From Aquilaria yunnanensis (lineage: Eukaryota; Streptophyta; Magnoliopsida; Malvales; Thymelaeaceae), in contig CM077599.1 in NCBI GenBank assembly GCA_039654915.1, forward strand, positions 71,144,001-71,208,000: a DNA stretch of 64,000 nucleotides, written 5' to 3'. The notes below the pieces were generated by a model. It was not told where the DNA came from. It searched no databases and worked only from the letters and a program-made list of their open reading frames with translations. A program made the translations under genes and the position numbers. This document shows positions 37,700-49,130 of the stretch, piece by piece; position 1 is the first letter of the stretch; every line of letters begins with the position of its first letter.

Positions 37700-38290
37700 T
37701 TTTGGAAAATCAAACGCCATCTCTCATCAGCAACCCTCCCTCCACGCTCAGCCTCCCCTCATCGCTCATCTGGCATTGCCTCGCGTTGCCGCGCGTCGCT
37801 TCACCCTTGGCCTTGCCTTGCATTGTCGCACCTCACGCCTAGTCGCTCTTCGCCTTACTTGGTCTCGGCCTTGCCTCGCGCCTGGCCGCTCCTCACCTTG
37901 TGCCTCAAGCCTGCACTGGCTTCGCCTCACCCTTGGTCTCACCTTGCGCCGTCACGCCTCGCGCCTGGCCGCTTCTCACTTCGCTTGGTCTTGGTGTTGA
38001 CTTGGGCCTCACACTTGCCCTGGCCTCACCTCGCTTCACCTTACCTCCCATTGGATCTTGTTGTCTTGCCTCAAATCTGCGTCACCTTGCCTCAGATCTC
38101 ATCATCGATCTTTCGCTCGGATCCCCGTCATCTGCCTCCTCTGGTCACCACTCTTGGATTCACCTCCTCCGATCACCACTACTAACATCATCTCACTCTG
38201 GTCATCGCTCCGGCTTTGTCTCTAGCTCCGGTCGCCGCTTCGGCTTTATCTGCGCTCAATGGAGTCGTATCATAGGTTTTAGAAAGTGTG
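37700..38290. other. GC- and CT-rich block with long open frames, function unknown
   Basis: Two overlapping + frames (162 and 176 aa) are open because the sequence is rich in cctcgc / gcctcacc-type motifs. The translations are Ser/Leu/Pro/His-rich and low-complexity, resembling no known protein. The composition is very unlike the neighbours. It may be captured GC-rich host sequence or a degenerate tandem repeat. Confidence 0.3.
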
Positions 38291-38660
38291 GGAAATTTTT
38301 TGCAATAATAAGGGGTAAAAATGTAAAATCAATGTTGTGTCTAATTAGACATATGTGTATTATATCAATTGTAATTTTCTACTATGGGGTTGAACATTTT
38401 GAATTTGAAATTTCCAATCACGGTAAATAATTAAATTGATTCATATCTCTTTAATTTGTTGAAGGTTGAATTCTTTCTTCATCCAACTAGAGTAAATCTA
38501 TTAAAATAGAAACAACAATAAAAATGGAAATCATACAAAAATAAAAACTAAAATCAAGGGGATTATATTGTCACTTTGTAAAAGATACAAAATTGTTCCA
38601 GTAGCACTATTTTTTATTTAGACAAAAGTAATTGTAGAAAATCTAAAAGCTCCATAAATT

Positions 38661-38663
<3 letters not shown>

Positions 38664-38697
<34 letters not shown>
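38664..38697. repeat. (TA)17 microsatellite
   Basis: Uninterrupted TA repeat. A short GT-rich repeat follows at about 38862-38884. Confidence 0.95.
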
Positions 38698-38701
<4 letters not shown>

Positions 38702-39521
38702 CTTCTATGCACAAGAGTAAAGTTATTGTGTTCTTCAATTTTTCTTTTCTACTTCAATTCAGATACACTTTGTTATTTTCACATTCCAATCTTCTTCATG
38801 TTCAATCATTTATTCATCTTGATTCACTATAGTATTGACCATTAATGTTCTTGTATATGCGTGTGTGTATGTGTGTGTGTGTGTTTTCTTTCTTTCTCTT
38901 CTAGGAGCATTTTGGGGCATTTTGTTCATCTCAATTGAAAATAAGGTTCGCTTATTTTTAGGCAAATGATATGAAGCTACAACATCATATTTGATAAAGA
39001 AAAATAGATTCCCACTTTTTTTTTGTTTCCTTTTGGTAAAATACCATTGTTTTTAATATAATTTTATATGTTTCATATCTTTCTTCTCACCTTCATGTTA
39101 CAGAATTGTACTCCTTCCATTCTAGTCCAGTTGCTTTTGCACGAACATTAAGAAAATTACTGTTTGACCACCACTTTCCAAATCTGCCCTTGTCTTCATC
39201 TCTGACTCTCCACCTCTTACTAACCCTTCTGTCCTTCTGTGCTGTCCCTCCCTCACCACAGCTCTCTCATCACTGTCCTTCCCTTGCCACCACTCCCTCA
39301 TTGCGGTCCTTTCCTGGCCACCCCTCCCTCGCTGCCCCTCTCTCCTTCACTGCCGTTCCTCATCTTACTGTCACTCCTCTCCTCACCACCACTTCTTGCC
39401 GTTCCTCACAATGATCTGATGGCTCCTTGCGCTCCTTGCCTCACTATCATTGTCACATTACCTTGCTTCGATCTTGCCTTGCATCGCCTCTCTCCAATCT
39501 CGCCTCATCATGTCTCGCTTT

Positions 39522-40688
39522 TGATATGATCAAGGAAGGCACAACCAAGGATGGCAAGGACCCATTGAAGATAACTAGTGGACCATTGACAAGAAAGAAT
39601 GCTAAGGAGCTCAAAGTGAACATACAAGCCCTAATGTTGCAAGTTGAAGCTCAACAGATCTATAGTCATTCAAAATGAGCTATTTCAAGTCCATATGCCT
39701 TTCTTAAGTTATTTACTAGCTATCCAAGTCAAGAGAAGGTAGCCTACATGGAGGGAGGACAAATGCCGAAGTCTTTATTTTATTATGCTCAAATGAAGCC
39801 TAAAGGGAGTCTGATTTGTGTCAAATTCATATCCATGGTGATAAGGATGTATCTTACGCTTATTACAGAATTTTTAGATCATATATTATGGAAGGTAAAC
39901 CAATACAGCAACTTGGATACGTTTTACACAACTAAGTACACAATTTCAAAGCTTGGAGCCAACACATGCAACTTTGGAGCCACCTTGAAGTGTTCATGAG
40001 CCAATTTCATTCCTCAACTTGAATCTTTGAGCTCTAAAGTTTCAAGACCTATTTTCAACATCTAAAAGAAGGTCTCAAGCCAATGAAACTCAATTATTCA
40101 AGTTACAAGTTGAAGACATAAGTAAAAACCCTACAGAGCCCTTAAAGTGCACCCGAGAAAACTATTTTGGGGTGTTTTTATGGCCAATCTTGTGTTGTAA
40201 CATATTTTATTTTATTTTCCTATTTATTTTCATTATTTAGAATGTTATTTAGGCCATGGAAGTGATTCAGGTCACTTAGGATAAATGCAATTCGCTATCC
40301 ACATTAAACAAGTTCAAACTAGGTGTTAGAGTCCTAGTTTGACTAGGTTTTCTTAAGTCTTTTGTACCTAGGTTTCCTATGTGACTTGGGCTGCGAACTT
40401 TGCTGAGTTTTTTACCTTAGTTTTGGCCTATAAATAGACACATATTCTGGTCGTAAACACAGTCTTTTACATGAATAATATTGCTACTTTGGAGAGAATT
40501 TCTCTTTGGTTTTTTGAGGACTACCTTGGTGCACAAGTTGCTTGTATTCTTGGTTTTCTTATACTTCTTGTTTTTAATCACAAGTTGATTAGGGGTGAGG
40601 GTTAAATCCAGTCTCTCTGATGTCTTGTGGAGCTTGAAAAACATCTCGGGTGCATTTCATAGTCTTTATACCATCAGGGTTCGCATCA
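39522..40688 (+). repeat. 5' LTR
   Basis: Starts tgatatgatcaaggaaggca and ends ggttcgcatca. It carries a TATA box at 40429-40437 (TATAAATAG), the likely element promoter. It is colinear with the 3' LTR. A stop codon interrupts the frame that stays open in the 3' LTR. Confidence 0.92.
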
Positions 40689-40690
40689 GT

Positions 40691-40702
40691 TGGTATCAGA
40701 GC
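40691..40702 (+). promoter_or_regulatory. Primer-binding site (initiator-Met tRNA)
   Basis: TGGTATCAGAGC begins two bases after the 5' LTR. It complements the 3' end of plant initiator methionine tRNA, which primes minus-strand cDNA. Confidence 0.92.
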
Positions 40703-41590
40703 CACAAGTTCCATCCGAAGGACATATTTTTGTGTTCTTGTTTATCTTCATTTTTCATTCAATTTTTCCAGTAATTTTGTGTTTTAATTCTCTGTTTTAA
40801 TCATTTTTCTTCTTATTTCAGGTCTGTCCTTTTTGTTTCCATCCTTGTTCAAGTTAAAAACAACAAAAAAAAAAATAAAAACAAGCCAACTAATGTTACC
40901 TTGTGTTTTCGGTTTTCATCCATTTGTTCCTGTTTGTTTCTTATCTTTTTTTTTCATGTCCAGGCCTATTAATCTCTTTTATTTTCATTGTTTCCAGCAT
41001 CTTAGAGTCAAGAAAACACCAAAAAAAGAAGGATCCAAGTTGAGGAAGTTTCGGTGCCAAAAAGTTGTTTCAAATTGTGCATGTTTTCATAAGTTTCTTG
41101 TTTTGGCCGAAAAAAAAAACTAACTTTTTATCTTTGGCAGCAGGGGACTTCAAGGAGAAAATTGTTTTAGCATCAAACAGAAAGCCAAAAAAAAAATATA
41201 AAAAAAAAATAACAAAGAAAAGAAAAGAAAAGAACTTGCAAAAGAAGTTTGTACAAAGTGTTAAAGTTTGTACAAAGTGTTAAAATTTGTGTGCCTACAA
41301 ACCCTATCCCATTGTTTTGAGCCAAAAAGCTTTTCTTTATGGTTTTTGTGATCATCAATTGCAAGAGCTTCCTAGAGTCTTTTAAAAGCTTGTTTAGCAC
41401 ACCTCTATTTTAGAGTTAAAATTGTTTTCAAGAATTCAGGTTTTCTTGTGTGTTTTGAGGACAGCTTTCTTAGAATTTTTTAGGACTCTTTAAATGGCAA
41501 TATTCTCACTAACAAATTGAGTGTTTTGAGTGTTCATCTTTTGAGTGAAACACATGAGGTAAGTGTGTGAGGATCTTTGATTTCAGGAGT

Positions 41591-42534
41591 ATGGAAGGCC
41601 AAGAGGATAGGAGGATGGAAGTGAGACACAATGAGGAGCCTACAGTGAGAGAACTTTAAGAAACTCTAAATAGACTTGTGGGGAGGATTGAGGACATAGA
41701 TTTGAGGTTTCCGAGGAGGCATGATCCCATCTTACAACCAAGGAGAGGTCCAAGGAGAGAAGAACCCGAGGAGGAAAAAGGAGTTTGGCATGACCATGGG
41801 CTTCCAATAAAAGAGGAGCTAAGGGAGGATAACAATCACAAATCTATCAAGCTTATCATCCTATCCTTCCAAGGGAGGAGTGATCCTGAGGCATATTGGG
41901 AGTGGGAGCAAAAGATTGAGATGGTGTTTGATTGCCATCACTACTCCAACGAAAAGAAGGTTAAATTTGGCTACCATAAAGTTCACTGATTATGCTATTG
42001 TATGGTGGAATCATGATGTTACTTCTAGGAGAAGAAATGAGGAGGAGCCCATACACACATGGAGAGCTCTTAAAACATTAATGAGGAAGAGATTTGTGCC
42101 TAACTACTGCACTAAAGATCAACGCCTCAAGCTTCAAAAGCTAGTGCAAGGCCAAAGGAGTGTAGAGGACTACCACAAAGACTTGGAGATGACCTTGACC
42201 TAAGCCAACATCATTAAGGATGAGGAGAGCTAGATTCAACAATGGTCTCAACCATGAGATAGCCAAAAAAATGGAAATGGTGCCTTATTTTAATATGGAG
42301 GACTTACTTCACCATGCCACTGAGGCTGATAGGATCATCAAGAGAGCAAAGGTATCCAAGATGTCTCAAGGAAGAATTTCTACATGGAGAGGAACATGGA
42401 GCAATAATGTGAAAGAAACATCTAAGCCAAAAGTGGAGGCCACAAAAAGAGACTTATCTCAGCCTCAACAAGAAAAAGTCAATCATGCTTGTCCCACTTT
42501 CACCACAACAAGTCTTGGAGGATCAAAGTGTTAG
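41591..42534 (+). pseudogene. Broken retrotransposon gag
   Basis: The frame opens with MEGQEDRRMEVRHNEEP, meets a stop near 41657, then continues through acidic and basic stretches. Next comes the retrotransposon gag core: SDPEAYWEWEQKIEMVFDCH, a frameshift near 41975, IVWWNHD, then TWRALKTLMRKRFVPNY and QGQRSVEDYHKDLEM. A stop near 42201 and a further frame change lead into FNNGLNHEIAKKMEM and an Ile/Lys-rich tail up to the solo LTR at 42529. The order and motifs match gag of plant chromoviruses. In the family, gag forms the capsid-like particle; here the stop codons and frameshifts make that product unlikely. Confidence 0.8.
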
Positions 42535-43945
42535 TGTTGTGCCCAAAAAAGCCAATCATGAGATGATTGTATTTTTGCACATTGAGTCATGATATTTTAT
42601 TGAGGCATTAATCCAACAATTTTGTTTGTTGTTTTGTTTCTACGTAGCGTAATAAACAAAATTGTAACCCTAGAATAATGATATTCTTAAACGTCCCTAG
42701 TCTAGTATTATTATGGAGCGGGTTGCAATAATACATAATGACTAGCATATGTGGAGACTAATATGAGATATGTAGTCTACATATGGGTACAAGTTGGAGA
42801 ACTTGTGTACTGGACCGACCCACCATGAGAACACTTCATGGATCGTTACATGAGTGTCATAAGTGATTCTCATAGTGATCATGGTATATGTAGTCCTTCA
42901 ACCTAAGATCATCAATGTTCCCTACATGTGAGTCACATACTTTGATACTTTCCTTTGTTGCTCGTAACTGAGTGAACTTGAAGGAGGTCATTGGGTATGT
43001 CACATATCATGCGGAGGGATTTGTATGATCAAGATGGGATTTGTCCCTCCTATGTAACGGGAGTGATATCTTTGGGCCCCTTGATAGAGTGAGACTTAGA
43101 AAATGCATGGCCATGCTCCGATGAGTTGATATATGATGTCAATGTCGTCAGTTTAAGTTGGTCTACTCGGTAATCAAGAAACCAAAGATTGGGCTATACG
43201 AGAGTGACACATTCCATGTCTCGTGCTTAGTCTTGATATCTTGGACAAAGGGACAATGGCATATATCGGTGATGATCATAAAGGTTTAGTCGATTCACCG
43301 ACAATATTGTCACTTGGGTAGCAATGATGTATTGCTAGACACCGCTTATTGCTTATGATCATAAATGTGATTTATGATCATTGCCAACATGGCAAGAGCC
43401 TATTGGGTCGCACACATAGAGCTATTTGGATCATTAGAGTGCATTGGCTAATTATTTGGGTTATGGTTTCACTTTAATTTCGTATTAATAATGGGCCAAG
43501 GAGTTGAGCCATTATTAAGCCCGAAATTAAATCCTAATTGGATTAGGGCTTTGAAACCCATTAGGCCTGGAAGTTGAGTCTCACTATAAATACAACTTTT
43601 AAGTGAGAAATTCGTAGGTCTCCTTGCCCTAGCCTCACAAAAGGACAGCCGCACTCTTCTCTTGCAATTCCTTGGAGGACGCAAGCTAGCACTGCGAGCG
43701 CAAGAGAAACGCAACTGCCGGGACGCGGTGGAAGCATGGTGATCCCAAGAGGCTCGTGTGGATACCATAGAGAGCCTGAACATGTCAACTGTTCAGGTTT
43801 TGTGATTTGATTCTACAGTTGAGTGAGAGATCTCAACTGAAAATTAGGTATGAAACTTTCGAACACCCGGTTTACCCCGTTTCACTTGGATCCTGGAGGG
43901 TTTCGGTTAAATTCCGCTGCGCTGTTTGGCTCCCGAAACCCAACA
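42529..43945 (+). mobile_element. Solo LTR (Copia-like) inserted in the gag region
   Basis: It begins TGTTAGTGTTGTGCCC and ends CCCGAAACCCAACA, flanked on both sides by the perfect 5-bp duplication CAAAG (42524-42528 and 43946-43950). At 1417 bp it has a TATA box at 43585-43593 (TATAAATAC) but no primer site, polypurine tract or coding sequence. A single LTR with intact target duplications is what LTR-LTR recombination leaves behind. The Copia assignment rests on the terminal sequence style and is an inference. Confidence 0.85.
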
Positions 43946-44089
43946 CAAAGAAAGCTTCAAAGTGAGGCTGAGAAAAAAGAAAAATAGAGGAAAGTTAAGG
44001 GCAAGAGTGATGAAGGGAAAGCTGAGAGAACAACCGAGAGATTAAAGAACAACCGAGAGATTAAGTGAGAAGAGTGAACATAAGGGGAA

Positions 44090-44912
44090 AAAGAATGGAG
44101 GGTTCCCAAGAGAAGAAATTGAGTGTGAAGTTGAGAGAAGACAAGAGTGCAATGAACCCAAGCTGAATGAAGAGAGAAAGACCTATAGAGAAGCCATACT
44201 TTTATCTAACATAATGAAGTCTTCTTCTAGTGTTGTATTGTCTTCTTTCCAGGAATTAAGTGGAGATAAGCTACAAGAATCAAGTGAGTTGCTGTCCATT
44301 TAGGAAGTTGGTGTTCCCAATATTCCAAGTCATGTCCCATGCATCAAACCAACTAAGGAGGTTGAAAAAGAACAATTTGAGATAAGTCTAAGTGATTTCA
44401 TATGCAAAGGAATGCCTAACATTATTTCTTACCCTATGGTTCAAAGGGATGAAATTGTTGCACCTCCACCCGAAGCCATTGTATGCAATGGTGAAAATTT
44501 TGTGGTTTCTACACCTAAGGAAGATACATGGAGACTAAGTCCAACCACTGTAATGTATTTCTTCCTTACACCTAGATCTGATGTGGTTTTGCATGAAAAT
44601 ATCAAACAATGTGTGTTTGCTTGCAATGTTATTTTGAAGAATGGTTTTCATGAAACTAGATTAAAAGAAGAAAGTAAGTATGAAAATTTGACAAAATATG
44701 GTTTTAAGCCTTCTAATTCTTTGGTTTTGTCAAATCATCTTTTGAATTCCATGAGTTTTTCTAGAGAAAAATCTGTTTTGGTGTCTTTTTTTTTTAATTT
44801 GTTAGTTTTGCATCCATCTCATATTGTTTTGTTTTGCCTCAAGTTAAATCTACTTCTTTGGAATGTTTCATGCATAAATTGGTTCTTACACATGCATTAT
44901 ATATTTTTTTGA
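44090..44912 (+). pseudogene. Unidentified open region of the LTR element, first part
   Basis: After the solo LTR an open frame resumes with one internal stop near 44300. It reads an acidic/basic stretch (EERKTYREAILLSNIM), then SSFQELSGDKLQESSELLSI, the stop, VPNIPSHVPCIKPTKEVEKE and MPNIISYPMVQRDEIVAPPP. The position corresponds to the gag C terminus or protease region of a full-length relative, but no DTG/DSG protease motif or zinc knuckle is visible. The last ~50 residues are hydrophobic and T-rich at DNA level and may be non-coding. Confidence 0.4.
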
Positions 44913-44999
44913 TTCCCATTTATATTCAACCCATTTTTGTGTGTCAATCTTTAATTTCCAGCAAGCATTTTTTTTCATGACACATGCATTACACAAGTT

Positions 45000-45584
45000 T
45001 TGAGCCTTGATGTTTTTGCTTTATGTCCAAACTTGAAAGTTTTTATTTTGAGTGGTCATTTAAAGAGATATGTTGAGTCCTTTGTTTTATGTCACATTCC
45101 ATGCAAATTCACAAATTTCATGCATTGTGATGCATATACATGCAAAAATAAGTTTGCCACTAAATTGGTTTCACTTAATCATATCTATTCCAGTCTTGTT
45201 TCATTTAAAATGCTTAGGATATTTGTGAAATTCGTGCATCCTTATTTTGTTATTAGTTTAGGCCGCATTGTGTCCAATTCTTGTTTATTTGAATGGCCTA
45301 TGCAAACTATTGTCTTTACATGGATAACTTGTGCTTTCCATGACCTTGACACACGTGTGAGTTTAGGTAAATTTATTTTGAGTGCATACAACATCCTTAA
45401 GGTAAATTGTTCTTACACTTTTCCTAATTGTGAGAATAATGTGTTTGAGATGGCAAAGACAATAGAAGTGTTGCCTAGAACTAAGACAAAAATTGTGCAA
45501 ACTTTCAGATTTTTTGTGCTAATTGCTTCTAACTTTGTTTATGAACCTGGAGGTATCAAAATTATCATTGCATTTGAATATTAG
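45000..45584 (+). other. 194-aa open frame of unknown nature inside the LTR element
   Basis: This frame occupies the place where pol would lie. Its product is rich in Phe, Cys, His and Val and shows no reverse transcriptase, RNase H or integrase motif. T-rich DNA gives such composition by chance, so coding is doubtful. It may be a spacer that replaced pol in this non-autonomous family. Confidence 0.25.
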
Positions 45585-45699
45585 TTCAGGTTTTCCACAA
45601 GATTAAAGATCCATACACAAGCATTCCATGCTATTGGTACTTATGTGCAAGGTAAGTGCTTAAATATTGACTATTTCATTTTCATTGATTCAGTTCCCT

Positions 45700-46121
45700 T
45701 TTCTAATGTAGGTTTTGATTCGAGGACGAATCCTTCTAAGGAGGGGGGAGTTGATATGATCAAGGAAGGCACAACCAAGGATGGCAACGACCCATTGAAG
45801 ATAACTAGTGGACCATTGACAAGAAAGAAGGCTAAAGAACTCAAAGTGCACATACAAGCCCTAATGTTACAAGTTCAAGCTCAACAGATCTATAGCCATT
45901 CAAAAGGAGCTATTTCAAGTCCATATGCCTTTCTTAAGTTATTTACTAACTATCCAAGCCAAGATAAGGTAGCATACTTGAAGTTAGGACAAATGCCGAA
46001 GTCTTTGTTTCATCATGCTCAAATGAAGCCTAAAGGGAGTCTGATTTATGTCAAATTCATATCTATGGTGCCAAGGATGTATCTTATGCTTATTACAGAA
46101 TTTTTGGATCATATATTATAG
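45700..46121 (+). pseudogene. Residual pol C-terminal tail running into the 3' LTR
   Basis: The frame reads FDSRTNPSKEGGVDMIKEG, then GPLTRKKAKELKVHIQALM. In Del/Tekay-type chromoviruses the polyprotein ends with a DSRTNPF-EGG-like motif followed by GPMTRARAK encoded within the 3' LTR. The same layout here shows that the element descends from an autonomous relative that lost most of pol. The frame ends at 46121. Confidence 0.65.
45738..45751 (+). promoter_or_regulatory. Polypurine tract
   Basis: aaggaggggggagt lies immediately 5' of the 3' LTR, where plus-strand cDNA synthesis is primed. Confidence 0.88.
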
Positions 46122-46916
46122 AAGGTAAACCAATATAGCAGCTTAGATACGTTCTACACACCTAAGTGCACAATTTTAAAGCTTGGAGCCAACATATGCA
46201 CCTTTAGAGCCACCTTGAAGTGTTCATGAGCCAATTTCGTTCCACAACTTGAATCTTTGAGCTCTAAAATTTCAAGACCGATTTTCAACATCTAAGAGAA
46301 GGTCTCAAGCCAATAAAACTCAATTATTCAAGTTGCAAGTTGAAGACACAAGTAAAACCCTACGGAGCCCTTAAAGTGCACCCGAGAAGACTATTTTGGG
46401 GTTTTTATAACCAATCTTGTGTTGTAACATATTTTATTTTATTTTTCTATTTATTTACATTATTTAGGATGTTATTTAGGCCATAGAAGTGATTCAGGTC
46501 GCTTAGGATAAAGGGAATTCGCTACCCACATTAAACATGTTCAAACTAGGCGTTAGAGTCCTAATTTGACTAGGTTTTCTTAAGTATTTTGTACCTAGGT
46601 TTCTTATGTGCCTTGGGCTACGAATTTTGCTGAGTTTTGTACCCTAGTTTTGGCCTATAAATAGGCACATATTCTGATTGTAAAACGCAGCCTTTTACAT
46701 GAATAATATTGCTACTTTGGAGAGAATTTCTCTTTGGTTGTTTGAGGACTACCTTGGTGCACAAGTTGCTTGTGTTCTTGGTTTTCTTATACTTCTTATT
46801 TCTAATCATAAGTTGGTTAGGGGTGGGGGTTAAATCAAGTCTCTTTGATGTCTTGTGGAGCTTGAAAAATATTTTGGGCACTTTTTATGGTCTTTATAGC
46901 ATCGGGGTTCGCATTA
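45752..46916 (+). repeat. 3' LTR
   Basis: Starts tgatatgatcaaggaaggca and ends ggttcgcatta, with the terminal CA mutated to TA. The TATA box is at 46656-46664 (TATAAATAG). It is followed by the GCTTT target copy at 46917-46921. Confidence 0.92.
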
Positions 46917-47345
46917 GCTTTGGTCCGATCTTGCATGATTCTCACGTCTTTCTCCGATCTCACCTCACTTTGCTCCAATTTCACCTCATTGTGCCTCGCT
47001 TTGGTCCTATCTCACACGATTTTCGCGTCCCTCTCTTATCTTTGCTTGCTATGCCTCGCTTCACTCCGATCTCATACGATTCTCACACCTCTCTCCGATC
47101 GGAGATCCTTTCTCATTTGCAACCATTCCCGCAGTGGCTCGACAGAGATTGAAGATGCAGAGAACAAACCAGACAAAATCAAATCAAAACGTGAGAAAAA
47201 AATAAGATTTGGAGATGAACAAAATAAAGAGTAGTAAGATGGTATAATAGCTGCATGTTAAAACTTACTAAAAATGAAAATGTTGCAAAGAAACTAGGAC
47301 AACCCAAAATGGAAAATGTTGCCAAGAAAGTGTGACAGGGGGAGT

Positions 47346-49052
47346 ACTAGGTATTTATGGGTTGTGGAGTTTGTAAGACTAATTTCAACTCACAAATCTA
47401 CATATTTTTATTTGACTTGGTACATAACATTTAAGGTTTACAGGTCTAACTTATTAAAATGATATAAACTGAACAGAGTGATGGGAAAAATGAAGAAAAA
47501 TATAAGAGAGAAAAAATGGAGAGCACATGTGCCTCCAGTTGACATCTAATCCATGTGGCCTTTGGTTGCTGACCTGCACGATTACTTGTGTAATAGTCCT
47601 ATTTTTTTAAAAGAATATTATATTAGAGGAGGATATATTAAGATAAGGACAAAAGATGACATAGGAGAATATGATATATGGAAGTTTTCTTGCTCTCTTC
47701 ATCATTGAAAACAGTTGGGAAACATGTATGACAAATAATGATCAACTAATAATCAAAGTTTAAGACAACACTTGTAGTGTGGATGTGAATGTGATGAACT
47801 TTTGAAGAACATGAAGAATAGAAGAAGATTTTTAAGGGTTATATATTTTTTTACAATCACTTATTTTTTTTTTATGTAAGTATATGTCAACTTTCACCTA
47901 CAATTCAGAAATTTTCTGAAAGATTTGTTTTTTATTTTTATTTCAAAAAGAGAAAAAAAAAAAGAATAAGCTTGAGGCACCATTTTTGTTTATTTTTATG
48001 AGATTTTCTTAATGAGTAGGATTTGTTGATCTTTTACCTCGGCTGTTTTTGGATCCCATGACAACGCACGCCAGACATTTAAACTAGTTATATGTAACAG
48101 CATTAAAAACAAAAGAGCTTTCAGTTCAACGAAAAAGTGTTCACTTTAATAGAATAATGCGCGTTTTTCTTCTTTAAGTTTTGAAAATGAAAATTGCTAT
48201 CAAATTAAACGATATTGAATATTATATTTTTGCCTAAAAAAGCAGCACAAAATATTTTGGCAATTTGATTTTCCGATTCTTTGTAAATATTTTTTTTTAA
48301 TCAAAATTTAAGCCGTTTAAACATATATATAAGAATGCAATTGCTAGATGAAAACATTATAAACTTATAATTACTCGAAAACTGGCAACCGTGAGTAGAA
48401 TTTTAGATCCAATTGATGTAATGTATAATCTGATACTAATTCTATATAAAGTAATTAAAATGAATTAAAAGTGTAATTAAGTCAATCCCACTTGTTTAAA
48501 CTTTTGGTTTGACGGGCACTTTTCTCACCTCAAGTCTATGGACAGGATTGGAAAGAAAAAAAAGCCTATGGACAGATCAAGTTTTTATCGCTTCCAATTA
48601 ATATATACTCCGGATATTATCGTTCTTTATAATCGTTTACATAAGCTTTATACGTGTACATGCATTTGTTTAACTATTTTTTTTGTTAGCTGACGGAAAG
48701 AAAATTACTTTAACTAACTTGTATCACTAAACTATATTTGATAAGAGCCGATAAGAAAAAGAAAACAACTATTTGATAAGAGAAACGATCAGGCATCGAA
48801 TCAGCTAATGGCGTTACTTTGGCCCTTCCTCCTATTCAAGGAACAACTTGAAACGGGCAAAAGAATTAGGTTAAGTGGGAATCTAGAGGAAACCCACTTT
48901 GATCTTAATTTTCATTGGAATTTTTTTATCAGCCAAGAAATAGTTGTAGTCTGTGTTTGGAAAATTTTTCTGAAAAGTAATTATTTGGAAATGCGGTGTT
49001 TATTTTTCTCAAGTTTTATGTCAATTAAAACTCCACATTTTAGCAAACAAAG
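47346..49052. other. AT-rich intergenic DNA, no gene seen
   Basis: Contains an open frame of 108 aa (from 48808, +) with no recognised homology and no splice context. A stretch near 48950 (gtgtttggaaaatttttc) resembles part of a Tourist-like terminus. I make no gene call. Confidence 0.4.
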
Positions 49053-49130
49053 TCGGCCTAGCGATTGTGGCTTATGGTTGATATTGGAAGGTCCAAGATT
49101 CGATGCCTCACTTATCCTTGGCTTCCTCCA
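49053..49130 (+). mobile_element. tRNA-derived SINE-like fragment
   Basis: GGCCTAGCGATTGTGG (A-box-like) is followed by GGTCCAAGATTCGATGCC (B-box-like) about 35 nt on, the layout of a pol III promoter in plant SINEs. No target duplication was found. Confidence 0.35.

Larger units (their letters stand above)
39522..46916 (+). mobile_element. Non-autonomous Del/Tekay-like Ty3/gypsy LTR retrotransposon
   Basis: A complete 7.4-kb element has LTRs of 1167 and 1165 bp, an initiator-Met tRNA primer site directly after the 5' LTR, a polypurine tract directly before the 3' LTR, and a perfect 5-bp target duplication GCTTT (39517-39521 and 46917-46921). The 5' LTR starts TG and ends CA, while the 3' LTR ends TA. 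Between them are a broken gag (41591-42534), a solo LTR insertion (42529-43945), unidentified open frames (44090-45584), and a tail reading FDSRTNPSKEGG. That tail runs into the 3' LTR, as the end of pol does in Del/Tekay chromoviruses. I see no protease, reverse transcriptase, RNase H or integrase. Hand counting gives about 7% mismatch over the first ~255 bp of the two LTRs, so the insertion is not recent. Confidence 0.9.
39111..47345. mobile_element. Possible older TIR element split by the LTR retrotransposon
   Basis: Removing the retrotransposon (39522-46916) and one copy of its 5-bp target joins two CT-rich flanks of similar composition, with repeated ctccgatctcacctc-type motifs. The joined unit of about 835 bp begins ctccttccattctagtccag after TA and ends, reversed, ctccccctgtcacactttct before TA. 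This suggests a Stowaway/mariner-type element with a CT-rich core. The inverted ends are poor, so this is tentative. Confidence 0.3.

Noticed and set aside
39106..39529. Leu/Ser/Pro-rich open frames of about 100 codons
   Set aside because: CT-rich DNA gives such frames. They resemble no protein and have no gene structure.
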